This document shows positions 1 through 10,193 of a stretch of 64,000 nucleotides of DNA, piece by piece. The stretch covers positions 12,896,001 through 12,960,000 of the forward strand of contig NC_045130.1 of NCBI RefSeq assembly GCF_007655135.1, given 5' to 3'. Each line of letters begins with the position of its first letter. Within the stretch, counting starts at the first letter, position 1. Position numbers and translations under genes: made by a program. Origin of the DNA: Punica granatum. Lineage: Eukaryota > Streptophyta > Magnoliopsida > Myrtales > Lythraceae. Under the pieces are notes generated by a model. It had not been told where the DNA came from. It saw only the letters and a list, made by a program, of their open reading frames with translations, and searched no databases.

Positions 1-1
1 G

Positions 2-1105
2 TTATTTTGGACAATAAATGGCCATATTTGATGGAGTTTTCCCAAGGCACTCCGGTGAAGACCTGCATAAGGCGACGGATGAGGAGATCTTCTCGTTCAT
101 AATCTGAAGCACGCGGCCAGCAGAAGGCCTGAGCACAGGCGACTGGTTGAGACAAAGCTTAGCGATACTAAGCATTTCCCTCGCCTCCTCCACGTCGAAC
201 TCCCCTGAGAGCTTTGGGTCCACCATCTCCATCACCTCCTCTGCTGTTCGGCGAGCCAGGTCCTCGAGCACTGGAGCCGCGATTGCAGCCAGAACCTGGC
301 CCCTGTCTGTGCAGAACGCCTCCATCCCCATCACCATTTCCAGCACTATCACACCGAAGCTGTACATGTCATTCTTCTTCGATGCGACCCCCGTCCTCAG
401 GTACTGCGGGTCCACATACCCTGGAGACCCCATCATCACGTGCTTTGACCTCGGAGATGGCAGCACCATCGAGGAGAAGCCCAGCTTGGCGAACCCAAAG
501 TCACAGAGTTGGCAGTTGAGGGCGTCATCGAGGAGGATGTTTGAGGACTTGAGGTCCCCGTGGACGACGTGAAGGGCACACTTTTCGTGGAGATACTCCA
601 GGGCCTGGGCCAGTTGGAAGGCTATCCGAATACGGGCCCTCCATGGAAGAGCCGGATGCTGGCTGTGGAGTTTCTCCTGGAGGTTCCCGTTGGAGACGTA
701 TTCGAATACAAGCGCCCCGGATTCTGGGTCATCACAATACCCTAGAAAGCCGACTATGTTCTCGTGGTGGAGACGGAGCAAGATGTCCAGCTCTTGCTTG
801 AACGCGAGGTGGATCCGCTCGCTGCCGTAGTGGACTTTGACAGCCGCCAGTCTAGCAGCCGGACCAACGCCACCAGAGAGCCGGCCAAGGTAAACGGTGC
901 TGAACCCTCCGCACCCTATTACCGTGGCAAAGTTCTCCGTGAGCGCCTCTATGTCCGCCCAGCTGTACCTCTTCACCAACTGCAGACTCAACTCGCAGCC
1001 ACGGCCCGAGCAGCTCTCACAGTCATTGTCTGCAGCGTCACCCCTAGTCGACATGCCACACCGTGCAGCGAGCTTTGACCGGAGATACCTGAGGAAACGC
1101 CTCAT
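2..1105 (-). CDS. Receptor-like cytoplasmic kinase, At1g33260-like, non-RD
   Basis: Intronless 367-codon reading frame with start and stop both inside the window. It carries a complete protein kinase domain: glycine loop GCGGFSTVY (about residues 64-72), the ATP-binding lysine in AAVKV (K90), a helix-C glutamate near E105, catalytic loop HGDLKSSN (D184), DFG at 202-204 and the activation-segment end GSPGYVDP. There is no signal peptide, ectodomain or membrane helix. The N-terminus is basic with scattered cysteines, as in receptor-like cytoplasmic kinases. The residue before the catalytic aspartate is glycine, so it is of the non-RD type. The family phosphorylates Ser/Thr in signalling; substrate and partner cannot be read. 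Similarity to Arabidopsis At1g33260 is from memory. The first ATG of the frame is used; M18 is a possible later start. Confidence 0.93.
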   Translation of the reverse strand: MRRFLRYLRSKLAARCGMSTRGDAADNDCESCSGRGCELSLQLVKRYSWADIEALTENFATVIGCGGFSTVYLGRLSGGVGPAARLAAVKVHYGSERIHLAFKQELDILLRLHHENIVGFLGYCDDPESGALVFEYVSNGNLQEKLHSQHPALPWRARIRIAFQLAQALEYLHEKCALHVVHGDLKSSNILLDDALNCQLCDFGFAKLGFSSMVLPSPRSKHVMMGSPGYVDPQYLRTGVASKKNDMYSFGVIVLEMVMGMEAFCTDRGQVLAAIAAPVLEDLARRTAEEVMEMVDPKLSGEFDVEEAREMLSIAKLCLNQSPVLRPSAGRVLQIMNEKISSSVALCRSSPECLGKTPSNMAIYCPK

Positions 1106-1242
1106 CTCACAGGAAACTTGGGAAGACAGCAGAGAGGTTGTAAAGAGAGTTATGAGGTCTTATTTTGTAGGATAAAGAGTGGCTGTCACGTCCTTGTTCT
1201 GCTCTAAATTGAACCACTCGGAGGGGCTTTGTGTGTGTATTG

Positions 1243-1250
1243 TATATATA
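1243..1250 (-). promoter_or_regulatory. Candidate TATA box of the kinase gene
   Basis: An eight-base TATATATA lies about 140 bp upstream of the kinase start codon, a plausible distance for a plant core promoter with a short leader. The sequence is palindromic, so orientation rests on the gene alone. Confidence 0.4.
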
Positions 1251-2426
1251 CAGAGTAAGTTTGATTAGTACTAAAACAATGTTGTCATCAAAAGATTATT
1301 GTATTTTCCTACCGAAAAAAAAAATTATTGTATTTGTTAGTATATGTTGTTGGCATGTCAGTACAGTTAAGCTTATAGGAGTGGTTGCGGGCTGAGGAAG
1401 CTGCTGGGGAAGGTGAGTCTGACTTGTGTGTTTTCAAGACATGAGTTCTCATAATGGATAAGAAAATGTATTTAAGAAATTGGATGGAAGCATAGATGAC
1501 ACCGCAACCCGCAGACAGTTCAGAGATCTACAAGAGATACGTATTGGTTGGTTTTGGGTTTGATTGTTTGGGCAAAATGATTTTTATCGGAAAAATGTTG
1601 GACTGAAATCGATCGACTCAATTAGTGCTAGCGTATAACAATTTAGTGTCATTTCGACTGAGACAATGATGGTTTGATACGAATCATTAGCAATAACACA
1701 TGGTTCATCCCCAATTGTACTGTTTCCAAATGGTAAGCTGTCTTCTGGGTGGTGTTACGATATTTAGTAAGATATGTGGTTCGGTTAATTTAGCTGCCAC
1801 TGGATTGTACGTGGCTCGTCATTGTGGAACGAAAGCATAGACACGCTTGGAGGGTGTGGTTAATATGCAGTCGAGGTTCCCGTGGGCTAGCAGACAATCA
1901 ATGCAAAGTAATAACCTCAATTATTCAGTATATCGAATTTGTTCGATTGATTGGGAAATTTCTCTTTGATATTTCGCCGCCTACCAAAAAAAAAAAAAAA
2001 GGTGGTTGATGAAACCTAAGTAGGAACTGCAAAGGTTCATCCATCCATCTTCATGTAGGAGAACCCGTACGTGCACAGAAAGGTAGAGAGGTAGGCGAGA
2101 AGGCAGAATTAGACATGTATGTCTCGGATATCCTCGTCATCTGCAATTGGTGGAGGGACATGAAGATTGTGAGATGAAGCTTCTTAAGTTGCTAAGGGAC
2201 AAGAAAACATGTGGGTGGATTATATTGGTTTTTGCATATTATAAATAATTAATCATTTTGCCTGAACAATGAAAAATCTAAATAATAAAGAATAGAAAAG
2301 ATAGATCGCGTCTTAGAGGAAAGAGACAATTTGCTTGAAATCTATTTAGCCAGTCATGGCAGGCGGCTTCTGTATCATATTTTATTTGTTTTTGTTTTCT
2401 CATTGGGTTAAGTGATTTAGTTAACA
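1251..2426. other. Intergenic, no gene seen
   Basis: AT-rich DNA upstream of the kinase gene. Reading frames are short and without recognisable domains. Poly-A runs near 1314 and 1986 are the only low-complexity features. Confidence 0.6.
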
Positions 2427-2667
2427 TGACTTCGTGTGATCATGATACGTTTAATATTTTCAGTTTAAGTGTTTAGTATTTTCAATAATCATAATAGATA
2501 TAAATGTTTTTTTGCTTCTACTTTCAATTTAAGTATTTAATATTACGATTGAAATGTTTAGTATTTTATATAATGCATCACAAATAGCAAAAGTACTACA
2601 CATTTAAACTAAAATGTTAAACATTTAAACTAAAATATTAAGTGTGTCATGGTGACACGGAATCATA
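2427..2667. repeat. Fold-back MITE-like inverted repeat
   Basis: The left part, beginning near GACTTCGTGTGATCATGAT, and the inverse of the right part, beginning GATTCCGTGTCACCATGAC, continue as similar AT-rich arms containing TTTAATATTTTnAGTTTAA. The two halves can pair over most of their length. A related arrangement lies at 56780-57010. No clear target duplication was found, so family and exact ends are uncertain. Confidence 0.45.
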
Positions 2668-3779
2668 TTAGAAATTTCCTCACGTTAAGATATCAATTGT
2701 ACACTTTGCCAACACAAGGACTTCTTTTTTGCTGCGGGATGGGACTTGAGAAATCCGTATCCTGCACTTAGTGGAGATCAAAATGAGATAATAGGAACTC
2801 ATTAACAAGATAATCCTACTTAGTGGGGGAGTTGATTCGGATTAGGATGTAATTTTTCATGCTTTAATTTTGAATTTACGAAGTTACCATCAAGGGGAGT
2901 GTACCCAAGGGGGAAGCGGAGAGGGGCTATGTGGCAAGAGCTCACCAGGACCTTGGGCTCGGGGTCCAACTTGGTTGTTTCTGCCGAACTAGCCAAAAAC
3001 TTGAATTCCTTGTATTCTCTGAGTTTTTTTTTTCTTTTTCATTCTAGGCAAAATTATAGTGAAAATCTTAAAACACGCAAAAAAATTGAATTTTGATCAT
3101 AAATGTATTAGTTTGACTTAAATAGTCCTAAATATTTAGTCCACTAGATACTTTTGCTCTAAAATCAGAACTAAAAGTTAACGGCATTAAATCAATCACG
3201 TGGCACCTCCTGGTTGATTGCATAAGATGCTTCTGGCGACCTCCGTCCGGGAAGACTCCCCTCCCCCCTCTCTTTTTGATTTTTTTAATTTTACCTTTTT
3301 TTTCAAAATTTTTAAATTAATAATATTATTCAACAAATTAGGGAAAACCGTGTGAATCGATTTAACACCGTTATCTTCTAATTACGATTTTTGCCAAAAG
3401 TATTTAAGGAGCTAACCTTTAGGACAACGTGGGCCAAACATACATATATGACTAAAATTCAACTTTTTGTATAGTTTTAGTACTTTTACTGTAAATTATC
3501 GTTCGTTTTATTGTTATTTTCAATGTATTTTTTTTTCTGTGTGAACTATCTTTTGTGTATAATTGAAAACCCATTCTGACCCATGAACACGTCCCTCATT
3601 TTTTTCTGCATGCGATTAATTGTGTACCAAAATCCAATTACATATAATAATTTAAATTGATTCAAGTGATTTAGCATCTGACCTCTTTAATCATGATCAT
3701 AAGTTTGAGTTTTGTTAATGAAGAAAATCTATAATAGGGAGAATTTTAGGTTATAAAATCTATGACGACCCACCCAGTC
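2668..3779. other. Intergenic, no gene seen
   Basis: AT-rich, with homopolymer stretches (for example near 3027 and 3530). No convincing coding or RNA feature. Confidence 0.6.
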
Positions 3780-4515
3780 TGCACAACAATTGGCCTCTCG
3801 ATAACGATGCCTGATTATCTCAACAGTCCGTTCCTTCTCCAAAGGGCGCCGAATGCAAGCATACCGGAAATCAAGTTCTGCACCACTTCAGAGTCTACCT
3901 TGATTGTCAAACACCGGAAATCTAAGTTCCAAGCATGCTCCAGGCCGATAAGAGCCGTCCATAGCCCCGCCGAAACTGCCAAGGCCCAACCAATATTATG
4001 AATGAACCCTAAGATCCAGCGTCCATTCTTATCCCGTAGCACTCCACCACAGCCAGTCAGCCCTGGATTACGTCGAGAAGCTTCGTCCGTGTTGAGTTTA
4101 ATCCAGCCAGGAGGGGGAGGCTACCACTGGATCCACTTCCATCCCCTCTCAGCTCTAGTAGCTCTCGGAATACACTGCCCAGCTCGTTAGAAGGACGAGG
4201 CCACTCTCAATATCGTCGTACCCTCCCTAGGTGGTCTCCTAAATCCTCCTCAAATAACTCCTTATTACGCCATGAGCAAAACAGCCAACATCCCACAGCA
4301 AAAACTCTCGACCGACAACTCTACTGGTACCTTTCTTCAACAATCCGGCCGGGAAAGGAAGAGAAAGGATGGAATGTAAACGAGCGAGACAATCTTTAGG
4401 CAAACATCGCGAGTCTTGATGCAGTCATGTAAGACACGTAGGACAGTCTCCTCGGCACGGGAACAACGATGGCACACTCTTGAAGTAGAAATGTGATGAA
4501 CAGCTCGAAGAGCGG
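3780..4515 (-). pseudogene. LINE remnant: zinc-binding RT tail plus RNase H
   Basis: Read on the minus strand, this encodes a CxxC/HxxxC-type segment (VCHRCSRAEETV ... VLHDC, about 4470-4400) like the zf-RVT tail of plant LINE reverse transcriptases. It is followed by an RNase H-like domain: WIKLNTDEASRRNPG near 4105, GCGGVLRDKNGRW near 4045, and VDSEVV near 3850. The order matches the end of ORF2 in plant L1-type elements, or host RNase H-like genes derived from them. An in-frame TAG sits just before WIKLN and the N-terminal catalytic part is absent, so it is a dead 3' fragment. No poly-A tail is obvious. Confidence 0.75.
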
Positions 4516-4663
4516 AAGAAAAGATTCTTGTGGATGAAAAGATTCTTTTTTCTTACTAAGTCAACATATGATCAATGGATGGATCGTTAATATCTGTCAA
4601 AAATGAGGTTGATTGTCGTTTAACAAGACCTCAAGGAAAGAGCTAGACTACATTTTACCCTAA

Positions 4664-5076
4664 GCGGCCGTTTGGTTCAATATAAAGTGGAAACTTTACA
4701 TTGTAAAGTCCAACCTTTATATCATATTGTATAGCGTTTGGTTATAAAGCCGACCATTCTGATCACTTGCCCCAGTTAAAACTTTGTAATCACTTCCCGA
4801 GTTAAAACTTCACAACCGTGATTGGTAAATATTTGCATCCGAAGCACAAAAAATTCTCAAATTACAATAAAATTATCGTTATGGGACATACACCTTATTT
4901 CTATAAAAATAAATCATTTATATTTGTCACTCACATTCCCTGTAATTCAATTTATTTACCAAACATAATAATCTCATATTTGACATGCAATCCGGAAAAA
5001 AATAATTTCATAGTCAAAATATTCCCCGATCATCATATTATCCGTAATTTAACAATACTTAAATCAAACGTCACCT
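4664..5076. mobile_element. Tourist/Harbinger-like MITE
   Basis: A 413-bp AT-rich segment whose left end (GCGGCCGTTTGGTTCAA) and inverted right end (AGGTGACGTTTGATTTAA) are imperfect inverted repeats containing the CGTTTGRTT core. TAA flanks both ends (4661-4663 and 5077-5079), which fits the 3-bp target duplication of PIF/Harbinger-type elements. The short AT-rich frame inside is not considered coding. Confidence 0.5.
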
Positions 5077-5079
5077 TAA

Positions 5080-6317
5080 AAAAAGATATGGAAAAACCCC
5101 TCAGGCAACTCATGGCGGCTATTTATGCATTTCAGTGACATTAGGTTCAAATTCCCTTGGACAAGACCACAATATCTATTCCTGTTAATCCCGTAGGTCA
5201 AACTTGAATAATTTGCCTTCGAGTCACTCCTATATGAGAAGAATAGCTCGAACACCTCCTAATTGTCCAAAGAAGAAAATAGTGAAATTAATTTAAATGG
5301 GGTGCAATCAGGATCAGGCAATTCTTCCTTCCTTTTCTTTCTCTTTTTGAAATTTCTATGGTAATATGAGCTGGCCATATAGACCCAGCATGCCTCACCG
5401 TTGAATCTCATGAGTTATGACAGATAATTTTATGAGATCCAACAGATAAATCCCGAGATCACACATCCTCCAAATGATTTTGATTAATTTTACTGTCACT
5501 TTTAATTTTCTAGACTAAACTTATTGATTTTTCTTCCAATGCGAGGGAAATTTAAAACTAAAATAAAATACACAGATAGTTCCATTGATAATATACTAGC
5601 ATAGAACTTCTTTTTATTCTTAGATTAGAACATATACCACTACATTACAATGTCTTCCTATTATTGAATTTTTCAACTTTGTTGTGATAGTTAACTGTGT
5701 ATTTTTGTATAAATCCATATTCAAAACAATTTTATTATTTCCGTAATTTAGCCCAATTTAAATTTTGTTTCTGACAACATATATGCGATAGAGACCAGAG
5801 AATATGCACACATATTCTCCATGCAGGTTATTAAAAGAATAACCAGCAGTGACAAAAGTCAGAGTGCGTTTCACCGATTAGAAGCTAGTCATTTTCTCGA
5901 TATATGGAATATTGGATCATATACATAAAGGGTTGGTGTATGGTATACAGAGTTGAAAATGCAAGTACAGTACATGTAAGTAAATTATTTGTACTTTTTA
6001 AAATAAATTATATGATCTCAAATAAATTTTTTTGAGTCATATATATTTAATTGAAAATTTTCAAGTAAATATTTGTATGTATTTTATATGCACGTATCAT
6101 AGTATTTTCAATATATGAGCGGTCCGCGAGGTCTGACCCGATACTTTTTAGTACAAAAAAAAAATGAAGCCATACATTTGTACGAAAATAAAATGAACCC
6201 ATACATTTAATAAAGTTGCATAGTTGCAGCATGGCCATACGGCGAAAGTTTTTTGTTGTTGGATGCCTCGTGGCGAAACTTGCTTAAGCAAAAGGCGTAT
6301 AAGATTACCAATTCACC

Positions 6318-6354
<37 letters not shown>

Positions 6355-7630
6355 TATTAATTATAACAAAATTATGACGAGTCTTTCTTCGTGACGAAAT
6401 GGCACCACGCTCGGAGAATGATCGATTGTACCTTATGATGTGATATATTTTTTTCTTTAGTACATTTAGAAGGTTAGCTCCTATGGGGAAAAAAGAGGCA
6501 TTGTCCATTTACAAAAGCCAAAAGGCAGAGAGTTTTTTTTTTTTTTTTACCTTCTCTCTCTTTTTTCTCCTCTTTTTCCTTTTGGTGCCAAAAGAGGAAG
6601 AAAGAGTGGTTAGGGGATGATGATTTCTTCCTATTGATTTATCAAATGGAATGTCAAAGTTGTTAATGAAGGAGCAACACCGTTATCATCATCACATATC
6701 ACGTATTTTTCTTCGAAATATATAATGATGTTTTATATCTCTCATCCGTCAAACTATATTTTTAATATGACCAATTAAATAATATTCATCACATCATACA
6801 TATATATATTTTATATATGTTTACGTAATGAACATATTATGTATATAGATGTATGCACATACATATATATATATATGTATATATATTGTGTTTCAGAAGG
6901 AACGCATCTCTTGTGATGCTTCTTACTTCTCTTGATTAAGCCATATGACATCAGGCGCAATTTTTCCTATATCAAGAATGCCTAGCATCCTGAATGACAT
7001 AATAACTTTGTTTTTTTTTTTTGGTCAATTAATAAATAAATTAAAGTTTTATTTTAATTACATTCGAAGCATGCCATTCTTCCTTGTTTACTTTGAAGAG
7101 TTCCTACCAACATCATCTTCTAAAATTCCTTTCATTATAAAATTTAATTTTGGAACAAAGACATTCTGAATTCTGTATTTAATATTTGAATTCTTAATGT
7201 TAAAACTGGCATATGTTTATGCCATTGCATTTGATAATGCGACCTACTATTAATTTGTTATCACTTGTCTGAGCGCAATATATTAGTCCACATTTTCAAG
7301 AGAACATTTTTTCTCAGTCATTTTCAAGAGAATATTTCTGCCTTCTTCTATAACCAATATTAATTACAAATATCTAACTATTTTCTCTAACACATTGAAT
7401 AAGTATTTGCTCAGCTAGCCATGGCTCATGATCATGGTCGTATCAACATGGCGAGGTGGCTCAGGTAAACCGAGAGGAAGTGAGTAGCACTTTTTAACAA
7501 AAAAAAAGAAGCGAATAGTATTAAAAATGACCAACCTAGATTTTTGTTCACGTGATAAGAACCATCTTAATTCCTCTTCCGTGATGATCTATCTTGAGTT
7601 CCCCAAAATTTATTCTCATTCACATTTTCT
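5080..7630. other. AT-rich intergenic DNA with microsatellites
   Basis: No gene recognised. Contains a (TA)n(TG)n tract at 6319-6354, a poly-T run at 6532-6549 followed by a CT-rich stretch, and further TA-rich stretches near 6800-6890. Short frames in this interval lack domain signals and follow the base composition. Confidence 0.6.
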
Positions 7631-7633
7631 TTT

Positions 7634-7782
7634 TGTAAAATTTTACTGATCCTATAAGTAATTTGACCTATTTTCAATCCAAAAATTTGAGTTAATAGAT
7701 TGTGATACCTAATTTCTTATAAACTTGTAAAATTCCACTTATATTTTTGATGTGGGTCTTAAGTCATTCTTAACTCTCAACA
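7634..7782 (-). repeat. TRIM LTR copy 1
   Basis: 149 bp. On the plus strand it begins TGTAAAATTTTACTGATC and ends AACTCTCAACA. Confidence 0.75.
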
Positions 7783-7970
7783 CCCGCCCTTACGTAGCAA
7801 TGTGTGGTTCATCACGTGCTACGTACTCTTAAATACCTGCCATCAATAACTGACCACGAGCCAAGCATATTTTCTTCCGTGTTCGAACGAAGGGGGACAA
7901 ACCAAACTAACCATGAGTCCTACACTCATACTTGACTTAACATGAGGCGTATTCTTGGCTTGCCTCGAAA

Positions 7971-8246
7971 CTGGACTTAGCCACACTTGGGCCAACACGG
8001 GTGCATTTTTGGCTACCCTCACAAAAATAGACCTTAAACCTGACGTGGTGCAAGTTCATGCATGTGCACGCGGAAGTATAATCCGCTCTAATACCATGTA
8101 AAATTTCACTGGACTTAGCCACACTTGGGCCAACACGGGTGCATTTTTGGCTACCCTCACAAAAATAGACCTTAAACCTGACGTGGTGCGAGTTCATGCA
8201 TGTGCACGCAGAAGTATAATCCGCTCTAATACCATGTAAAATTTCA
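7971..8246. repeat. Tandem duplication, two 138-bp units
   Basis: Units 7971-8108 and 8109-8246 differ at only two or three positions. Each contains the TRIM internal segment, the primer-site-like motif and the first bases of an LTR; CTGGACTTA is shared at the junctions. Because 138 is a multiple of three, the minus strand shows an apparent 46-residue protein repeat, which is an artefact of the duplication and not a gene. Confidence 0.9.
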
Positions 8247-8383
8247 CTGGACTTATAAGTAATTGGGTCAACCTCCAATCTAAAAGCTCGAGCTAATAGG
8301 TTGTTATACCCAATCTCTTATAAACTTGTGAAATTCCTTTTATATTTCCGATATGAGACTTAATTCATTCTTAACTCTCGATA
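8235..8383 (-). repeat. TRIM LTR copy 2
   Basis: 149 bp. Begins TGTAAAATTTCACTGGAC on the plus strand. Its inner end is CTCTCGATA, so the terminal CA has decayed. Confidence 0.75.
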
Positions 8384-8529
8384 CCCACCTTCACGTGGCA
8401 ATGTATGGTCCATCACATACCACGTGCCCTTAGACATTTTTCCTTAATAACTAACCACGAGCCGGGCATATTCTCTTACGTACTTGAGTGAGAGGGACAA
8501 ACCAAACTAACCATGAGTTTCACACTCGG

Positions 8530-8534
8530 GCATG
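8530..8534. repeat. Copia target-site duplication, left
   Basis: GCATG immediately before the left LTR is identical to GCATG at 16478-16482 immediately after the right LTR. A five-base duplication is standard for LTR retrotransposons and fixes the element boundaries. Confidence 0.92.
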
Positions 8535-10179
8535 TGCTAGTTCCACGGGGCTAACGGAAGCGGAAAAAGAAACAGAAATTCAAAATTTCCTACCCGTGAA
8601 ACTAATTCCAAGACCTACTAGAAGAATAAGAGTAAATAAAAGCGTACATGGAATATTTAAAATTGTCGACCGAGCATCCCACGCGTGACGCCTCTACTGG
8701 AATCCACACCGATTTTGTCGACGAATCTTCGAGATCGGCGATGCTAGCGGCCAACACTCGAAAGAAATACCGATGCGACACCCGAAATTTTCAGACTAAT
8801 GGACCTAATTTGAATTGAACAATTCAATTCAAATTATTTATATATATATATATATATATGTTCACATATATAAAGCATACACACATGTATATACGTATAT
8901 GATTATGCATGCATATATATATCCACACACTGTCACATATATATTCAATCCTTTGAGCTATATATATCTATATATATAGAGCTTGGGGGGAGCTTTTCAA
9001 GTCCCCTGACCGGTGTGGGATAAGGGAAATTAAGAATTCCAAATTGCCATGTGTCCTCACATGGATCGTGCATCAATTGGGTCCATTTAATCTAATAAAT
9101 CGAGTCTAATTAATCGACAAATTTAATCTCATTAAATATCCGATTAATCAATCGCACCATAAATCATCTAATCTCTGTTAGACGATTTTATTGTTTCAAA
9201 ATATCTCGTCGATTTAGTCGTCGTGTGTGACCCTGTAGGTTCCCAATTACGTTGATAGTAATATCGAAATCTCTATTTCAATATTACAAACAGTGAGCGG
9301 CATCTAGCAATGCATCACTGTTACTCAAGTAATCGAAAAGTCAATTTCTCGACGAACCTCGTGACCTATATTAATCGTAATATAATCCCTTTGTCCTCTA
9401 TATCTCTATTGAGCCCAAGGCATGGTCGATGACATCCTTGTATGGCTCAATATCTCTTTTTCTTGGTTTACTGGGTAAGTCTATCAGAACAAATGAGTTC
9501 GATATCGCTATATCGACTCATTTGGGTATGCATACACTTTTAGACTTAACCACCAAGTGGCCATGAGATATCGCTCCCGTTTCGTAGGAGGGACAAATTC
9601 TATCTTGATCACTCACATTCCTCTCCATGCTCTGTGGTATACCCAATAACTGTCTTTATAACCAGCCTGTTACAGTGGCGTTTGACAGTATCAAAGTATA
9701 TGACATTACATGTAGGAATCTATGATGACCTCAAGTCAAAGGACCATTACACTATAGTCACTTTGAGATATGCTAATGACAGTCACGTAACAACCCATGT
9801 AGCAATCTCATGGCGGGTCAGTCCAATACACATTACTCTTAATGTATACATGTGGTGTGATTTGATATCTCCATATCCATGACCTGTGAGACTTGGTCAT
9901 CAATCAACACCCACACTAGTCTAACCGTATTATCGTTGTCCTAATTAACGATAATACTTTGACTATGGACATTTAGGAATAATGTTCGGTAATTATAGGA
10001 TCTCACAATCAAGTCATACTTGATACCTATTGAACATACTATTCCAAGGACATTATTGTGTAAAATCATATTTAACGTAATCTACACAATAACAGAAATG
10101 CCTCGTTTTATAATGAAATAGATATCATATTACAGAACTGATTATAGATTGCCTCTAGGACATACACCAATTCCCAACA
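8535..10179 (-). repeat. Copia 3' LTR
   Basis: 1645 bp, bounded by TG and CA and nearly identical to 14840-16477. It has a longer (TA)n tract near 8840. An 82-codon frame antisense to the element appears in both LTRs only because the LTRs are identical there. Confidence 0.93.
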
Positions 10180-10190
10180 ATCTCCCACTT
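10180..10190 (-). other. Copia polypurine tract
   Basis: On the minus strand AAGTGGGAGAT directly abuts the 3' LTR (TGTTGGG...). It matches the usual form and position of a plant Copia plus-strand primer. Confidence 0.85.
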
Positions 10191-10193
10191 GCA

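Noticed and set aside
4818..5138. 106-codon frame on the plus strand
   Set aside because: Lies inside and beyond a Tourist-like MITE, AT-driven composition, no domain.
7937..8278. Minus-strand protein with a 46-residue internal repeat
   Set aside because: It is produced by the 138-bp tandem duplication in non-coding TRIM sequence; there is no homology or gene structure.
9634..9882. 82-codon frame repeated at 15932-16180
   Set aside because: Present twice only because the two Copia LTRs are near-identical; antisense to the element and without a domain.
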